From Microbacterium oxydans (GTDB lineage: Bacteria; Actinomycetota; Actinomycetes; Actinomycetales; Microbacteriaceae), in NCBI RefSeq assembly GCF_026559675.1, contig NZ_CP092891.1:1984001-2048000 (forward strand): a stretch of 64,000 bases of DNA, in the 5' to 3' direction. The position numbers and the translations under genes were made by a program. Of the stretch, positions 45,383-57,497 are shown piece by piece. The number at the start of each line of letters is the position of its first letter. Within the stretch, counting starts at the first letter, position 1. The notes below the pieces were generated by a model. The model was not told the origin of the DNA, did not search any database, and was given only the letters and a program-made list of their open reading frames with translations.

Positions 45383-46998
45383 GCCGGTCGACCATCGTCC
45401 TCACCGCGTCGAGGCCAGTACGACAGCGCCCGCTCTGCGAGTGCGGTGATCGTGAGCGAGGGGTTCACGCCGGGATTCGCGGGCACCGCCGCACCGTCGA
45501 CGACGTGCAGGCCGGGGTGCCCCCAGACCCGGTGGTACGCGTCGATGACACCGTCCGCGGGTGACGCCGAGATCACGGCGCCGCCGAGGAAGTGCGCGGT
45601 GAGCGGGATGCCGAACACCTCCGGCCAGGATCCGCGTGCGGCCGCGGGCACCCCGCCGTCGGCCTCGACCCGCGCGGCGATCGCCGCCGCCGCCGTGTGG
45701 GCCTGGGGCAGATAGCTGGGGTTCGGCTCGCCGTGTCCCTGCGCGCTCGTCATCACGAGCCGACCGAAGCGAGGGCGCAGCGAGAGGGTGAGCGAGTTGT
45801 CCGCCGTCTGCATCACCAGCGCGATGATCCCGCGCTCGCTCCAGCGACGGAGGCTGCCCAGTCGGAACTGTCGCAGCGGGGAGCGGAGCACCTGCGCGAC
45901 GAGGCTGCGCAGACGCACCCCGAGCGGTCGGTCGCCGGGGACGAGGACGGTCGCCAGCGCACCCATCAGGTTCGATCCCGGGCCATAGCGGACGTTCTCT
46001 ACGTGCGTGCGGTCGTCGATGTGGAACGAGGTCGTGATCGCCACGCCCCGGGCGAGCTGGAGCGACTCCGGGACGCTCGTGGCGACCGCGCCGTCCAACG
46101 CCTCGGAGTTGGTGCGCGTGAGACGGCCGACGGACGCCGAGATCCGCGGCAATGACCCGGACTGCTTCATCCGGTGCAGCAGCTGCTGCGTGCCCCAGGT
46201 GCCGGCCGCCAGGACCACCTGCCGCGCGGTCACGGTCCTCCGCGCGTGCCGGAACCACGCCCCGCTGCGCTGCGTCGTCACCGCGAACCCACCGCCGGAA
46301 AGCTCCCGCACCTCGGTCACCGTGCGCAGTGCCTCGATCGCGACCCCTCGGCGCTCCGCGAGAGCCAGGTAGTTCTTCATGAGCGTGTTCTTCGCGCCGA
46401 CGCGACAGCCCACCATGCAGTTGCCGCAGAGGGTGCAGCCGGTGCGATCGGGGCCCTCACCGCCGAAGAACGGATCCGGCGTGCGCTCCCCCGGTCTCCC
46501 GAACCAGACCCCGACCGGCGCGTGCCGGAACGTCGAGCCGACACCGAGGTCGTCCGCGGCGCCGGCCATGATCCGCTCCACGGGTCCCGTGTGCGGATAG
46601 TGCTCGACGACGCCGAGCATCCGCTTCGCCGTGGCATAGTGCGGTGCCAGCTCGGACTCCCACTCCGCGATGCCCTGCCACTGCGGGTCCTCGAAGAACG
46701 CCGTCCCCGGCTGGTACAGCGTGTTCGCGTAGTTGAGCGATCCGCCGCCCACACCGGCACCCGCCAGGATCATCACGTGCGGCAGCCGGTGGATGCGCTG
46801 CACGCCATGGCAGCCGAGCGCCGGTGCCCACAGGTACCGGCGGACATTCCAGCTGGTCTTCGCGAAGTCGTCGTCCTCGAAGCGCCGACCCGACTCGTAG
46901 ACGCGCACACGGTAGCCTTTCTCCGCCAGCCGCAGAGCCGCCACGGAACCTCCGAAGCCGGAACCCACGATCACGACGTCCTCGTCGAAATCAGTCAT
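45367..46998 (-). CDS. GMC-family FAD oxidoreductase (cholesterol oxidase-like)
   Basis: The 543-residue protein has the FAD dinucleotide motif VVIVGSGFGGSVAALRLAEKG at its N terminus and the GMC middle and C-terminal motifs, including LAGAGVGGGSLNYAN, GWGTQ-like AAGTWGTQQLLHRM, and the C-terminal LHVVDGAAVPANPGVNPSLTITALAERA. A cysteine cluster GCTLCGNCMVGC resembles those of related bacterial GMC dehydrogenases. Substrates could be sterols, alcohols or lipids; none can be assigned. It overlaps the lipid kinase gene by 8 bases and is the third gene of the minus-strand lipid operon. Confidence 0.88.
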   Translation of the reverse strand: MTDFDEDVVIVGSGFGGSVAALRLAEKGYRVRVYESGRRFEDDDFAKTSWNVRRYLWAPALGCHGVQRIHRLPHVMILAGAGVGGGSLNYANTLYQPGTAFFEDPQWQGIAEWESELAPHYATAKRMLGVVEHYPHTGPVERIMAGAADDLGVGSTFRHAPVGVWFGRPGERTPDPFFGGEGPDRTGCTLCGNCMVGCRVGAKNTLMKNYLALAERRGVAIEALRTVTEVRELSGGGFAVTTQRSGAWFRHARRTVTARQVVLAAGTWGTQQLLHRMKQSGSLPRISASVGRLTRTNSEALDGAVATSVPESLQLARGVAITTSFHIDDRTHVENVRYGPGSNLMGALATVLVPGDRPLGVRLRSLVAQVLRSPLRQFRLGSLRRWSERGIIALVMQTADNSLTLSLRPRFGRLVMTSAQGHGEPNPSYLPQAHTAAAAIAARVEADGGVPAAARGSWPEVFGIPLTAHFLGGAVISASPADGVIDAYHRVWGHPGLHVVDGAAVPANPGVNPSLTITALAERALSYWPRRGEDDGRPAQSAS

Positions 46999-47896
46999 CG
47001 CTCTCCTTCGGCACCATCATCGTGAGCGCCCCCGGCAGCACCGAGATGGTGCACTCATCCTCGCCGATCCGCTCGCCGTCCGCGTAGACCACGAGGCCCG
47101 GGGCCGACACGGTCACCGACCGTGCGCGGCGATGCGCGACCTCACCGCGCGAGAGATGCGTCCCGCGGAGGAGCAGCGGGAAGAGACGCAGCAGACGAAG
47201 GCGGCCCAGCGGTGCGACATGGACGATGTCGAGGAGCCCGTCGTCGGGGACGGCCCCGGCGCAGATCGGCATCCCGCCGCCGTAGCTGGAGGTGCTGCCG
47301 GCCGCGATCAGCGTGCCCGGCGAGCTCCTGACGGCTTCGCCGTCGACGGAGAGGGTGAAGTCCATCGGCCGCAGTCGCACGAGCTCGATGAGCAGGGCGA
47401 GGTAGTAGCGGGGCGCGCCGTGCGGCCAACGGAGGCGGTTGGTGCGATCGCTGACCTTCGCGTCGAAGCCCAGCGCCGCGATGGTCAGGAACTTCCGGCT
47501 GCCCCTCGCGGTGTCGACCACGCCGACGTCGATCGCCCGCGGCGCACCGGTGAGGGCGAGCTCGGCGGCGGCCCGGGCGTCACCACGCGGGAGTCTCAGG
47601 GCGCGGGCGAGATCGTTCCCCGTTCCCGCGGCCACCAGGACGACGGGGACGGAGGCGGCGCACACCGTGTCGAGCACGCCCGAGAGCGTGCCGTCACCGC
47701 CCACGACCACGAGCACGCGGGGCTCCTCCGCCAGCGCGGTCTCGGCGAGCCGTGCCGTGTCCGCCGCGGAAGCGCCGGCGTAGGTGCGCACCTCGGACCC
47801 GCGCTCCCGGAGGAGTCGGACGGCCGCCTCGGCCGCTCGTCCGCCCCGGCCCTTGCCGGAGAACGGATTCGCGAGCACGGCGATGTGCTCCGCCAC
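46991..47896 (-). CDS. Diacylglycerol/lipid kinase
   Basis: The 301-residue protein belongs to the DAGK-catalytic family of lipid kinases. The ATP-binding GGDGTLSG (within VVVGGDGT), GTGNDLARAL and the C-terminal beta-sandwich (RARSVTVSAPGLVVYADGE) are typical. The M. tuberculosis homologue by position, Rv2252, is a diacylglycerol kinase. It starts at GTG 47896, one base after the stop of the alkyl-DHAP-synthase-like gene, and overlaps the GMC gene, so the three form one operon. Confidence 0.9.
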   Translation of the reverse strand: MAEHIAVLANPFSGKGRGGRAAEAAVRLLRERGSEVRTYAGASAADTARLAETALAEEPRVLVVVGGDGTLSGVLDTVCAASVPVVLVAAGTGNDLARALRLPRGDARAAAELALTGAPRAIDVGVVDTARGSRKFLTIAALGFDAKVSDRTNRLRWPHGAPRYYLALLIELVRLRPMDFTLSVDGEAVRSSPGTLIAAGSTSSYGGGMPICAGAVPDDGLLDIVHVAPLGRLRLLRLFPLLLRGTHLSRGEVAHRRARSVTVSAPGLVVYADGERIGEDECTISVLPGALTMMVPKESDD

Positions 47897-47897
47897 G

Positions 47898-49520
47898 TCA
47901 GCGCGTCCGCTCGACGGAGATCACGGCGCCCGGGTTGAGGATGTCCGCCGGATCGAGTTCGCGTTTGATCGCCCGGAGGATGCGGATGCCGGTGTCGCCG
48001 ATCTCCTGCTCCAGCCAGGCGGCATGGTCACGGCCGACCGCGTGGTGATGGCTGATGGTGCCGCCGTTCGCGAGGATCGCGTCGTTCACGCGTGACTTGA
48101 CCGGACCCCACACCGCGAGCGGATCGGCACGGATGCCGGCGAGCACGGTGAAGTACAGCGACGCTCCCGTGGGATAGATGTGCGACACGTGGCACATCAC
48201 GTACGAGCGGGCCCCGGCCTCAGCGAACCCCTCCTTGAGGGCGGACTCGACGGCGGTACGCAGCTCGAGCAGGTTCGACCAGGTCGTCGCGGTCTCGAGC
48301 GTCTCGCAGAACACTCCGGCGTCCAGCAGCGAGTCGCGCAGGTACGGGCCGTCGAAGCGACCCTGCAGCCACTCCTCCGCCGCGCCCTCGCCGGCCGACG
48401 TGCCGCCGGCAGCCGACAGCAGCGCACCGGTACGGGCACGACGCTCGGCGATCCCCTCGCCCTCGTACACGGTCACGACACTGGCGCCCTTCGCGAGCGC
48501 CTTGCCGATCTTGCCGACCTGAGCCAGACTCACGGCGGTCTCCGCCTCGTCGGACAGACGGATGACGGTGGGTCCGGCGCCCTGCTGCGCCACGCTTCGC
48601 AGTCCCGCGGCTCCGGCGGCGAAGTCCGGGAACGACCACGACTCGAACACACGCTCCCGCGGGATCGGATGCACGCGCACGCGCACCTCGGTGATCACGC
48701 CGAAGATGCCCTCCGAGCCGAGGAACACCCGGATCAGGTCAGGACCGGCGGCGGAGCCGGGTGAGCGCCCGAGCTCGATGTCGCCGGTCGGCGTCGCGAC
48801 GCGGATCCCGGTGACCATCGTGTCGAAGCGCCCGTTGCCCGCGGAGTTCTGGCCGGAGGAGCGCGCCGCAGCGAAGCCGCCGATGGTCGCGTACCGGAAG
48901 CTCTGCGGGTAGTGACCGAGTTCGAGGCCGTGAGCCGCGAGCAGCGACTCGGCCTCCGGTCCCGTGGTGCCGGCCGCGAGCACCGCTTCTCCGCTGATCT
49001 CGTCGAGGCGGATCAGCCCGCTCAGGCGGCGCAGGTCGAGGCTCACGACCGCGTGCTGGTCTCCCCTCTCCGGGTCCAGCGCCCCGACGACGCTCGTGCC
49101 GCCGCCGAAGGGGATGACCGCGACACCGCGCCGGCCCGCGACGTCGAGACAGGCGCGGACCTCGTCGTGGTTCGCGGGACGGATCACGGCGTCCGGGACG
49201 TCCTGCTCCCGCTGTCGTCGGCGGAGGAGATCGGGAGTCGAACGTCCGCCGGCATGGCGGATGCGCCCCTCCGCGGTGACATCCACGTGCTGCGGGCCGA
49301 CAGCGTTGCGGAACACCACGAGGTCGTCGTCACTCAGCGTCGAAGGCGTCACCCGCACCTGGGCGAGCTCCACCGCGGGCTCGGGCTTGCGGATGCGTCC
49401 GAGCAGCAGGGGCAGCAGTGTGCGTACCGCCAGCGGCAGGCCCTTCGCCTTGTCCGGGTCTCCCCAGCCGTTCCACCTCATCGACGGGTCGGCATCGACC
49501 CTGCCATTGTCTTGGCCCAT
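47898..49520 (-). CDS. FAD-binding alkyldihydroxyacetonephosphate-synthase-like protein
   Basis: The 540-residue protein has the PCMH-type FAD-binding domain (AVIPFGGGTSVVGALDPERG, GHYPQSFRYATIGGFAAARSSGQNS, FLGSEGIFGVITEV) and the C-terminal HHHAVGRDH histidine run that in alkyl-DHAP synthase shapes the active site. True alkyl-DHAP synthases make ether lipids by exchanging an acyl group of acyl-DHAP for a fatty alcohol. Whether this bacterial protein has that activity is unknown. It heads the operon with a lipid kinase and a GMC oxidoreductase and diverges by 20 bases from a TetR gene. Confidence 0.87.
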   Translation of the reverse strand: MGQDNGRVDADPSMRWNGWGDPDKAKGLPLAVRTLLPLLLGRIRKPEPAVELAQVRVTPSTLSDDDLVVFRNAVGPQHVDVTAEGRIRHAGGRSTPDLLRRRQREQDVPDAVIRPANHDEVRACLDVAGRRGVAVIPFGGGTSVVGALDPERGDQHAVVSLDLRRLSGLIRLDEISGEAVLAAGTTGPEAESLLAAHGLELGHYPQSFRYATIGGFAAARSSGQNSAGNGRFDTMVTGIRVATPTGDIELGRSPGSAAGPDLIRVFLGSEGIFGVITEVRVRVHPIPRERVFESWSFPDFAAGAAGLRSVAQQGAGPTVIRLSDEAETAVSLAQVGKIGKALAKGASVVTVYEGEGIAERRARTGALLSAAGGTSAGEGAAEEWLQGRFDGPYLRDSLLDAGVFCETLETATTWSNLLELRTAVESALKEGFAEAGARSYVMCHVSHIYPTGASLYFTVLAGIRADPLAVWGPVKSRVNDAILANGGTISHHHAVGRDHAAWLEQEIGDTGIRILRAIKRELDPADILNPGAVISVERTR

Positions 49521-49522
49521 GC

Positions 49523-49535
49523 GTTACAGTGTGAC
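49523..49535. promoter_or_regulatory. Candidate TetR operator in a 20-base divergent gap
   Basis: GTTACA-G-TGTGAC is a nearly symmetrical site (one mismatch) filling most of the 20-base gap between the divergent starts at 49520 and 49541. A regulator bound here would block both genes. Both transcripts must be leaderless or start inside the opposite gene. Confidence 0.45.
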
Positions 49536-49540
49536 ACATC

Positions 49541-50119
49541 ATGGAAGAACGTCAACCTCTCTGGGACGCCACCCAGGCGCGCATCCTCGACGCCGCCGAC
49601 ACCCTGATCGAACGTCGCGGCGTCCACGGGGTGACGATCGCCGAGCTCGCACGCCGCTCCGAACTCAGCCGCCCCACGATCTACCGCAGCTGGAGCGACG
49701 CCGACGACGTGGTCCGCGCTGCACTCCTCCGCCGGGTCGACGGCATCCTGAGCACGTTCTCCGCCGACGCACGCACCCGCACCGCGCTCGTCGACGACGT
49801 GCTGCGCTTCACCACGCTCTTCCGCAAGGATCCGGTGTACGCGCGGCTGCTCGACGACGAGCCGGAGGCCTTCACGCGCTACACGCTGCAGCGCGTCGGA
49901 TCGAGTCAGCGCTTGATCCTGCGATGGCTGGCGACCGCCATCGACTCCGCGCAGGCGGACGGATCGGTCAGACCGGGGGCGCCGCAGGAGATCGCGGTCA
50001 TGCTGATGCTCATCGCGCAGTCCGCGGTCCTCTCGCACGGCACGGTGGCCGACCTCATCTCCGAGTCCGCATGGGAGCGGGAGCTGCGCGCCGCGCTCGA
50101 CGGGCTGCTGCGCCCATGA
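49541..50119 (+). CDS. TetR-family repressor
   Basis: The 192-residue protein has an N-terminal helix-turn-helix (ARILDAADTLIERRGVHGVTIAELARRSELSRPTIYRSW) and a helical ligand-binding domain. It diverges from the alkyl-DHAP-synthase-like operon and overlaps the glycerol-3-phosphate dehydrogenase gene by ATGA, so it probably controls both. The equivalent M. tuberculosis gene is Rv2250c. Its ligand is unknown; a lipid or acyl-CoA is plausible. Confidence 0.92.
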   Translation: MEERQPLWDATQARILDAADTLIERRGVHGVTIAELARRSELSRPTIYRSWSDADDVVRAALLRRVDGILSTFSADARTRTALVDDVLRFTTLFRKDPVYARLLDDEPEAFTRYTLQRVGSSQRLILRWLATAIDSAQADGSVRPGAPQEIAVMLMLIAQSAVLSHGTVADLISESAWERELRAALDGLLRP

Positions 50120-51567
50120 GCACGCCGTCATCCGCGCTCAACGTCGCGCGTCGGAGGACCGATCTGACCCTCGCCGCCGACGAGCGGACGGACGTCCTCG
50201 TCATCGGCGGGGGCATCACCGGCGCGGGTGTGGCGCTCGACGCCGCCTCTCGCGGCCTCAGCGTGACGCTGATCGAGGCGGAGGACCTCGCCTTCGGCAC
50301 CAGTCGCTTCAGCTCGAAGCTCGTGCACGGCGGGCTGCGGTACCTCGCGACGGGCGACGTCGCCACCGCGAAGGAGAGCGCGCGGGAGCGGCACCTGCTC
50401 ATGACGACGATCGCTCCGCACCTGATCCGACCGCTCGGACAGCTGCTGCCCTTCAGCCGCGGCGTCACGCTGCGCCAGCGGGTGGCGGGCGCAGCCGGCA
50501 TGGGGCTCGGCGACCTGCTGCGGATGCGGGCGCACACGCCCCGGGCGGTGCTGCCCGCGCCCCGGATCGTCTCCGCTCGGGTGGCGACCCGGCTGGCGCC
50601 CGCCCTCGACTCCCGCGGCCTCCGGGGCGGCATGCTGTCCTACGACGGACAGCTGGTCGACGACGCCCGGCTCGTGGCCACCGTGGCACGGACCGCTGCG
50701 GCGCGCGGTGCGCGCATCCTCACCAGGGTCCGTGCGGTCGCGCTGCGGGGCGACGGGGCGACCGCCGAGGACGTGCTCACCGGAGAGCGGTTCGAGATCG
50801 CCGCCCGCTCCGTGATCAACGCCACCGGGGTATGGGCCGGCTCGCTCGACGAGGCCATCCGCGTGCGTCCCAGTCGCGGCACCCACATCGTGCTCGACGC
50901 CGCCGATCTGGGTTCGCCGACGGCGGCGCTCACCATTCCCCATGAAGGGTCGATCAGTCGCTACGTCTTCGCGCTCCCGCAGGCGCACGGTCGGGTGATC
51001 GTCGGTCTCACGGATGAGGACGCCCCGGGAGCCGTACCCCGTGTGGCGCAGCCGACCGGACCGGAGATCGAGTTCCTGCTGCGAAGCCTCAACCGGGTGA
51101 TCACGACACCGATCCGACGCGATCAGGTGCGCGGCGCGTTCGCGGGCCTGCGCCCTCTCGTCGACAGCGGGTCGGACGCCACGGCCGACGTCTCGCGACG
51201 ACACCTCGTGGCGGTCTCCGATGCGGGTTTCGTGACGGTGCTCGGCGGGAAGCTGACGACGTATCGGCGGATGGCCGAGGATGCGGTGGATCTCGCCTCG
51301 GAGGTGCGTGGACTGCAGGCGGCCCCCAGTCGCACCGCCGCGCTGCGCCTCGTCGACCGCGACGTCCCCACCATGAGTGAGGTGCTCGACGACGCGACGG
51401 GGCTGACCCGCGCGGAGGTCGAGTTCGCCGTCCGGGTCGAGGGCGCCGTGACGGCTGAGGACGTGCTCGACCGGCGCACCCGCGTCGGGCTCGTCGACGC
51501 CGATCGGGACCGGTGTCTTCCGGCCGTCGAGGCGGTCGTCGCGCGCACCCTCGCCGACGTCGGCTGA
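50116..51567 (+). CDS. glpD: FAD-dependent glycerol-3-phosphate dehydrogenase
   Basis: The enzyme oxidises glycerol-3-phosphate to dihydroxyacetone phosphate and passes electrons to the membrane quinone pool. The 483-residue protein has the FAD motif VLVIGGGITGAGVALDAASRG, FSSKLVHGGLRYL, and the RGAFAGLRPLVDS/VLGGKLTTYRRMAEDAVD regions of GlpD. It overlaps the TetR gene (ATGA). DHAP made here is the substrate backbone for acyl-DHAP and then the alkyl-DHAP-synthase-like enzyme encoded across the divergent gap. Confidence 0.93.
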   Translation: MSTPSSALNVARRRTDLTLAADERTDVLVIGGGITGAGVALDAASRGLSVTLIEAEDLAFGTSRFSSKLVHGGLRYLATGDVATAKESARERHLLMTTIAPHLIRPLGQLLPFSRGVTLRQRVAGAAGMGLGDLLRMRAHTPRAVLPAPRIVSARVATRLAPALDSRGLRGGMLSYDGQLVDDARLVATVARTAAARGARILTRVRAVALRGDGATAEDVLTGERFEIAARSVINATGVWAGSLDEAIRVRPSRGTHIVLDAADLGSPTAALTIPHEGSISRYVFALPQAHGRVIVGLTDEDAPGAVPRVAQPTGPEIEFLLRSLNRVITTPIRRDQVRGAFAGLRPLVDSGSDATADVSRRHLVAVSDAGFVTVLGGKLTTYRRMAEDAVDLASEVRGLQAAPSRTAALRLVDRDVPTMSEVLDDATGLTRAEVEFAVRVEGAVTAEDVLDRRTRVGLVDADRDRCLPAVEAVVARTLADVG

Positions 51568-51707
51568 GCCGGCCACGCGGCCGTTCCGCGTCGCCCCGTA
51601 TCCACGGCGCGGCGTCCCGGGGAACGATCGGCGAACAGCGCATGAAATCCCCCGGTCGATGCTCTCCTCCGTCGTCCTCGCACGCCATCACCCTGCACAG
51701 TGGTGTC

Positions 51708-52403
51708 ATGGACATGCTCTTCACGATGCTGGGCGGCAAGGGGATGTCGGGGCTGCTGAAGACCGGCACGGCGATCCTCACCACTCTCCTGGTCCTCCCC
51801 GCGCTGCTCAAGCTCTTCGTCGTCACGGTCGACGAGGGGTGGGCCGCGATCCGGACCCGCAACGGCAAGCCGATCATCCGCAATCGTCCGCAGCGACGCC
51901 CGACCAACCGCGGCGGCGCCGTCGGCGAGGTCGTCGTCCTCGACCCCGGGTCGCACGGCGCGTTCCCGCTGTTCTACTGGTACCGCCTCATCGACGTCCG
52001 CTGCCGCGCGACCGACCTGCCCGCCCGTGAGATGTCCGGTGCGAGCGGACACCAGCATCGCGTGCACGCGTCGTTCGAGTGGCGCCCCATACCCACCGGT
52101 CGGGATCTCCGGGTGTTCGAGCTCGACGTCGTCAACGTCAAGGAACGCGCCTCCAACATCGTCGGCGCAGCGTTGAGAGACGTGATCCGAGGACTCGACG
52201 GGACAGAGCTCCCGCACAACGACGAGATCAATACGCGCGTGATCGCCGCCAGCGCCGACGAGGTCCGCCGGGCCTGCGGCGTCGAGCTCGTGCGCGTGAT
52301 GGTCACCGGAGACGCGCTCACGGATGGCTACCTGCTGTCCACCGCGCTCCGGGACGTGGACCGCGGAGCGCAGGCCGTCGCCGCCCTGCACGCCCTGAAC
52401 TGA
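51708..52403 (+). CDS. Short SPFH/band-7-like membrane protein
   Basis: The 231-residue protein has a hydrophobic segment (about residues 15-36) followed by VDEGWAAIRTRNGKPI, GEVVVLDPGSHGAFPLFYWYRLIDVRCRATDLPA, and NVKERASNIVGAALRDVIRGL, which resemble the SPFH (band 7) domain. The long coiled-coil C terminus of flotillin/stomatin proteins is missing. Family members scaffold membrane microdomains or regulate proteases. An ATG at 51714 is an alternative start. It follows glpD by 140 bases and precedes the convergent dxs gene. The call is tentative. Confidence 0.7.
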   Translation: MDMLFTMLGGKGMSGLLKTGTAILTTLLVLPALLKLFVVTVDEGWAAIRTRNGKPIIRNRPQRRPTNRGGAVGEVVVLDPGSHGAFPLFYWYRLIDVRCRATDLPAREMSGASGHQHRVHASFEWRPIPTGRDLRVFELDVVNVKERASNIVGAALRDVIRGLDGTELPHNDEINTRVIAASADEVRRACGVELVRVMVTGDALTDGYLLSTALRDVDRGAQAVAALHALN

Positions 52404-52428
52404 CGGGCCCGCGCTTCGCGTCCTGCGG

Positions 52429-54369
52429 TCAGCGCCGCTCGTGCAGCGGAAGCTCGATCGTCCCGGTCTCGCCGGCGTGGCGAGCCTTCGGGATGCGGGT
52501 CCCGAGCACCTGCGACACGATGTCCTGGGCGATCTTCGGCGCCGTCAGCCCGGCGTCGGCGAGGATCTGGTCGCGGGAGGCATGGTCGATGAACTCGTCC
52601 GGCAGCCCGAGCTCGTCCACGGCCGTGTCGATGCCCGCCTCGCGGAGGACCTGACGCACGCGTGTGCCGATGCCGCCGACGCGGATGCCGTCCTCGAGGG
52701 TGATCACGAGGCGGTGGTGCCGGGCCAGCTCGACGATCGACGCCTGCACCGGGATCGCCCAGCGCGGGTCGATCACGGTCGCACCGATCCCCTGCGCGCG
52801 GAGCCGATCGGCGACGTCGAGGGCGAGCTCGGCGAACGGACCGATGGCGACGATGAGCACGTCCTCGGACTCACCGCGGGCGAGCACGTCGACCCCGTCG
52901 CCCAGACGTTCGATCGCGGGGAGATCGGCGGAGACCTCGCCCTTCGGGAACCGGATGACGGTCGGCGCGTCGTCGACGGCCACGGCCTCCTCCAGCGCCT
53001 CGGTCAGGCGTGCGCCGTCCCGAGGAGCGGCGATGCGGATGTGCGGGACGATCTGCAGCATCGCGAGGTCCCACATGCCGTGGTGACTGGGCCCGTCGGG
53101 TCCCGTGACGCCGGCGCGGTCGAGCACGAAGGTGACTCCGGCGCGATGCAGGGCGACGTCCATCAGCACCTGGTCGAAGGCGCGCCCCATGAACGTGGCG
53201 TACAGCGCGACGACGGGGTGCAGGCCGCCGTAGGCCAGTCCCGCGGCGGATGCCACGGCGTGCTGCTCGGCGATACCGACGTCGTAGACCCGATCCGGGA
53301 ACCGCTCGGCGAACGGCGCCAGTCCGGTCGGACGCAGCATGGCCGCGGTCATCGCGATCACGTCGTTCCGTCGCTCCCCCACCGAGACCAGGGCGTCGGA
53401 GAACACGTCCGTCCATCCGCGTCCGCCGGAGGACAGCGTCTCCCCGGTGGTCGGGTCGATCTTGCCGACGGCGTGGAACTGATCGGCCTCGTCGTCGCGG
53501 GCCGGCTGGTACCCCCGACCCTTCTCGGTGATCGTGTGCACGATGACCGGCGCGCCGTAGGACTTCGCGAGCTCCAGCGTCTCGAGGAGCGCCGGGAGGT
53601 CGTGCCCGTCGACCGGACCGAGGTACTTGATGTCGAGGTTGGAGTACAGCGCCTCGTTGTTCGTGAACCGCGAGAGGAAGCCGTGCGTGCCGCCACGGAC
53701 GCCGCGGAACACCGCACGCCCTACGGGACCGAACGCACGGAACAGACGGTCGGAGCGCTGGTGGAGGTCCTTGTACGCCGCCGCGGTGCGCACGCGGTTG
53801 AGGTACCGCGACATGCCGCCGATCGTCGGCGCGTAGGAGCGACCGTTGTCGTTGACGACGATGACCAGGTTGCGGTCGTTGTCGTCGGAGATGTTGTTCA
53901 GCGCCTCCCAGGTCATCCCGCCCGTCAGCGCACCGTCGCCGACGACGGCGACCACATGGCGGTCCGCACGGCCCGTCGCCGTCAGCGCCCGGGAGATGCC
54001 GTCCGCCCAGCTGAGCGAGCTGGAGGCGTGCGACGACTCCACCACATCGTGGTCGCTCTCGCCGCGCTGCGGGTAGCCGGCGAGGCCACCGCGCACGCGC
54101 AGGGCGGAGAAGTCCTGCCGCCCCGTGAGGAGCTTGTGCACGTAGGACTGGTGTCCGGTGTCGAAGATGAAGGGGTCATCCGGGGAGGAGAACACCCGGT
54201 GCAGGGCGATCGTCAGCTCGACGACACCCAGGTTGGGGCCGAGGTGGCCACCCGTCCTGGACACGTTCTCGACCAGGAACGTGCGGATCTCCGCAGCGAG
54301 CTCGGTCAGCTGGTCGGTCGAGAGTGCATCAAGATCACGGGGTCCTGAGATGCTCGGAAGAATGGGCAT
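52429..54369 (-). CDS. dxs: 1-deoxy-D-xylulose-5-phosphate synthase
   Basis: Dxs makes DXP, the first committed step of the non-mevalonate isoprenoid route. The 646-residue protein shows GGHLGPNLGVVELTIALH, the thiamine-diphosphate motif VGDGALTGGMTWEALNNI, YGDRP-like LGPVDGHDLPALL, and GRAFDQVLMDVALHRAGVTFVLDRAG. The ATG at 54369 has GGAGG placed correctly upstream, so the GTG six bases earlier is rejected. It shares a terminator region with the upstream aconitase gene. In PLP synthesis it plays no role here because PdxS-PdxT is used. Confidence 0.97.
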   Translation of the reverse strand: MPILPSISGPRDLDALSTDQLTELAAEIRTFLVENVSRTGGHLGPNLGVVELTIALHRVFSSPDDPFIFDTGHQSYVHKLLTGRQDFSALRVRGGLAGYPQRGESDHDVVESSHASSSLSWADGISRALTATGRADRHVVAVVGDGALTGGMTWEALNNISDDNDRNLVIVVNDNGRSYAPTIGGMSRYLNRVRTAAAYKDLHQRSDRLFRAFGPVGRAVFRGVRGGTHGFLSRFTNNEALYSNLDIKYLGPVDGHDLPALLETLELAKSYGAPVIVHTITEKGRGYQPARDDEADQFHAVGKIDPTTGETLSSGGRGWTDVFSDALVSVGERRNDVIAMTAAMLRPTGLAPFAERFPDRVYDVGIAEQHAVASAAGLAYGGLHPVVALYATFMGRAFDQVLMDVALHRAGVTFVLDRAGVTGPDGPSHHGMWDLAMLQIVPHIRIAAPRDGARLTEALEEAVAVDDAPTVIRFPKGEVSADLPAIERLGDGVDVLARGESEDVLIVAIGPFAELALDVADRLRAQGIGATVIDPRWAIPVQASIVELARHHRLVITLEDGIRVGGIGTRVRQVLREAGIDTAVDELGLPDEFIDHASRDQILADAGLTAPKIAQDIVSQVLGTRIPKARHAGETGTIELPLHERR

Positions 54370-54490
54370 CTGCACCTCCTCACAGGCTCCGTCAGAAGCG
54401 CCCGACGACGGTGCGAGCGCCCCTCGATCCTACCCCGCCGCGCTCCGAGAGCACGGTGAATCGGCACCCCTTGACACGAAGGGGCGGCAC

Positions 54491-54530
54491 GATGAAGGGG
54501 CCCGGATCCGAAGACCCGAGCCCCTTCATC
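54491..54530 (-). terminator. Hairpin after the aconitase gene
   Basis: GATGAAGGGGC (54491-54501) and its complement (54520-54530) form an 11-base stem 8 bases past the aconitase stop. An internal CGGA/TCCG pair can extend the structure. It separates aconitase from dxs. Confidence 0.7.
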
Positions 54531-54537
54531 CGTGCGA

Positions 54538-57372
<2,835 letters not shown>

Positions 57373-57497
57373 GATTCCGTCTCCTTCTATTCGGATGGGA
57401 GCGACAGGCGCCTCCATCTTGCTCGCCAGCGAGCCCCTGCGGCTAGCAAGGCGGACCTAACCAGTCTGCTCCGCGCAGCTCACCGGCGAAAGCCTGC

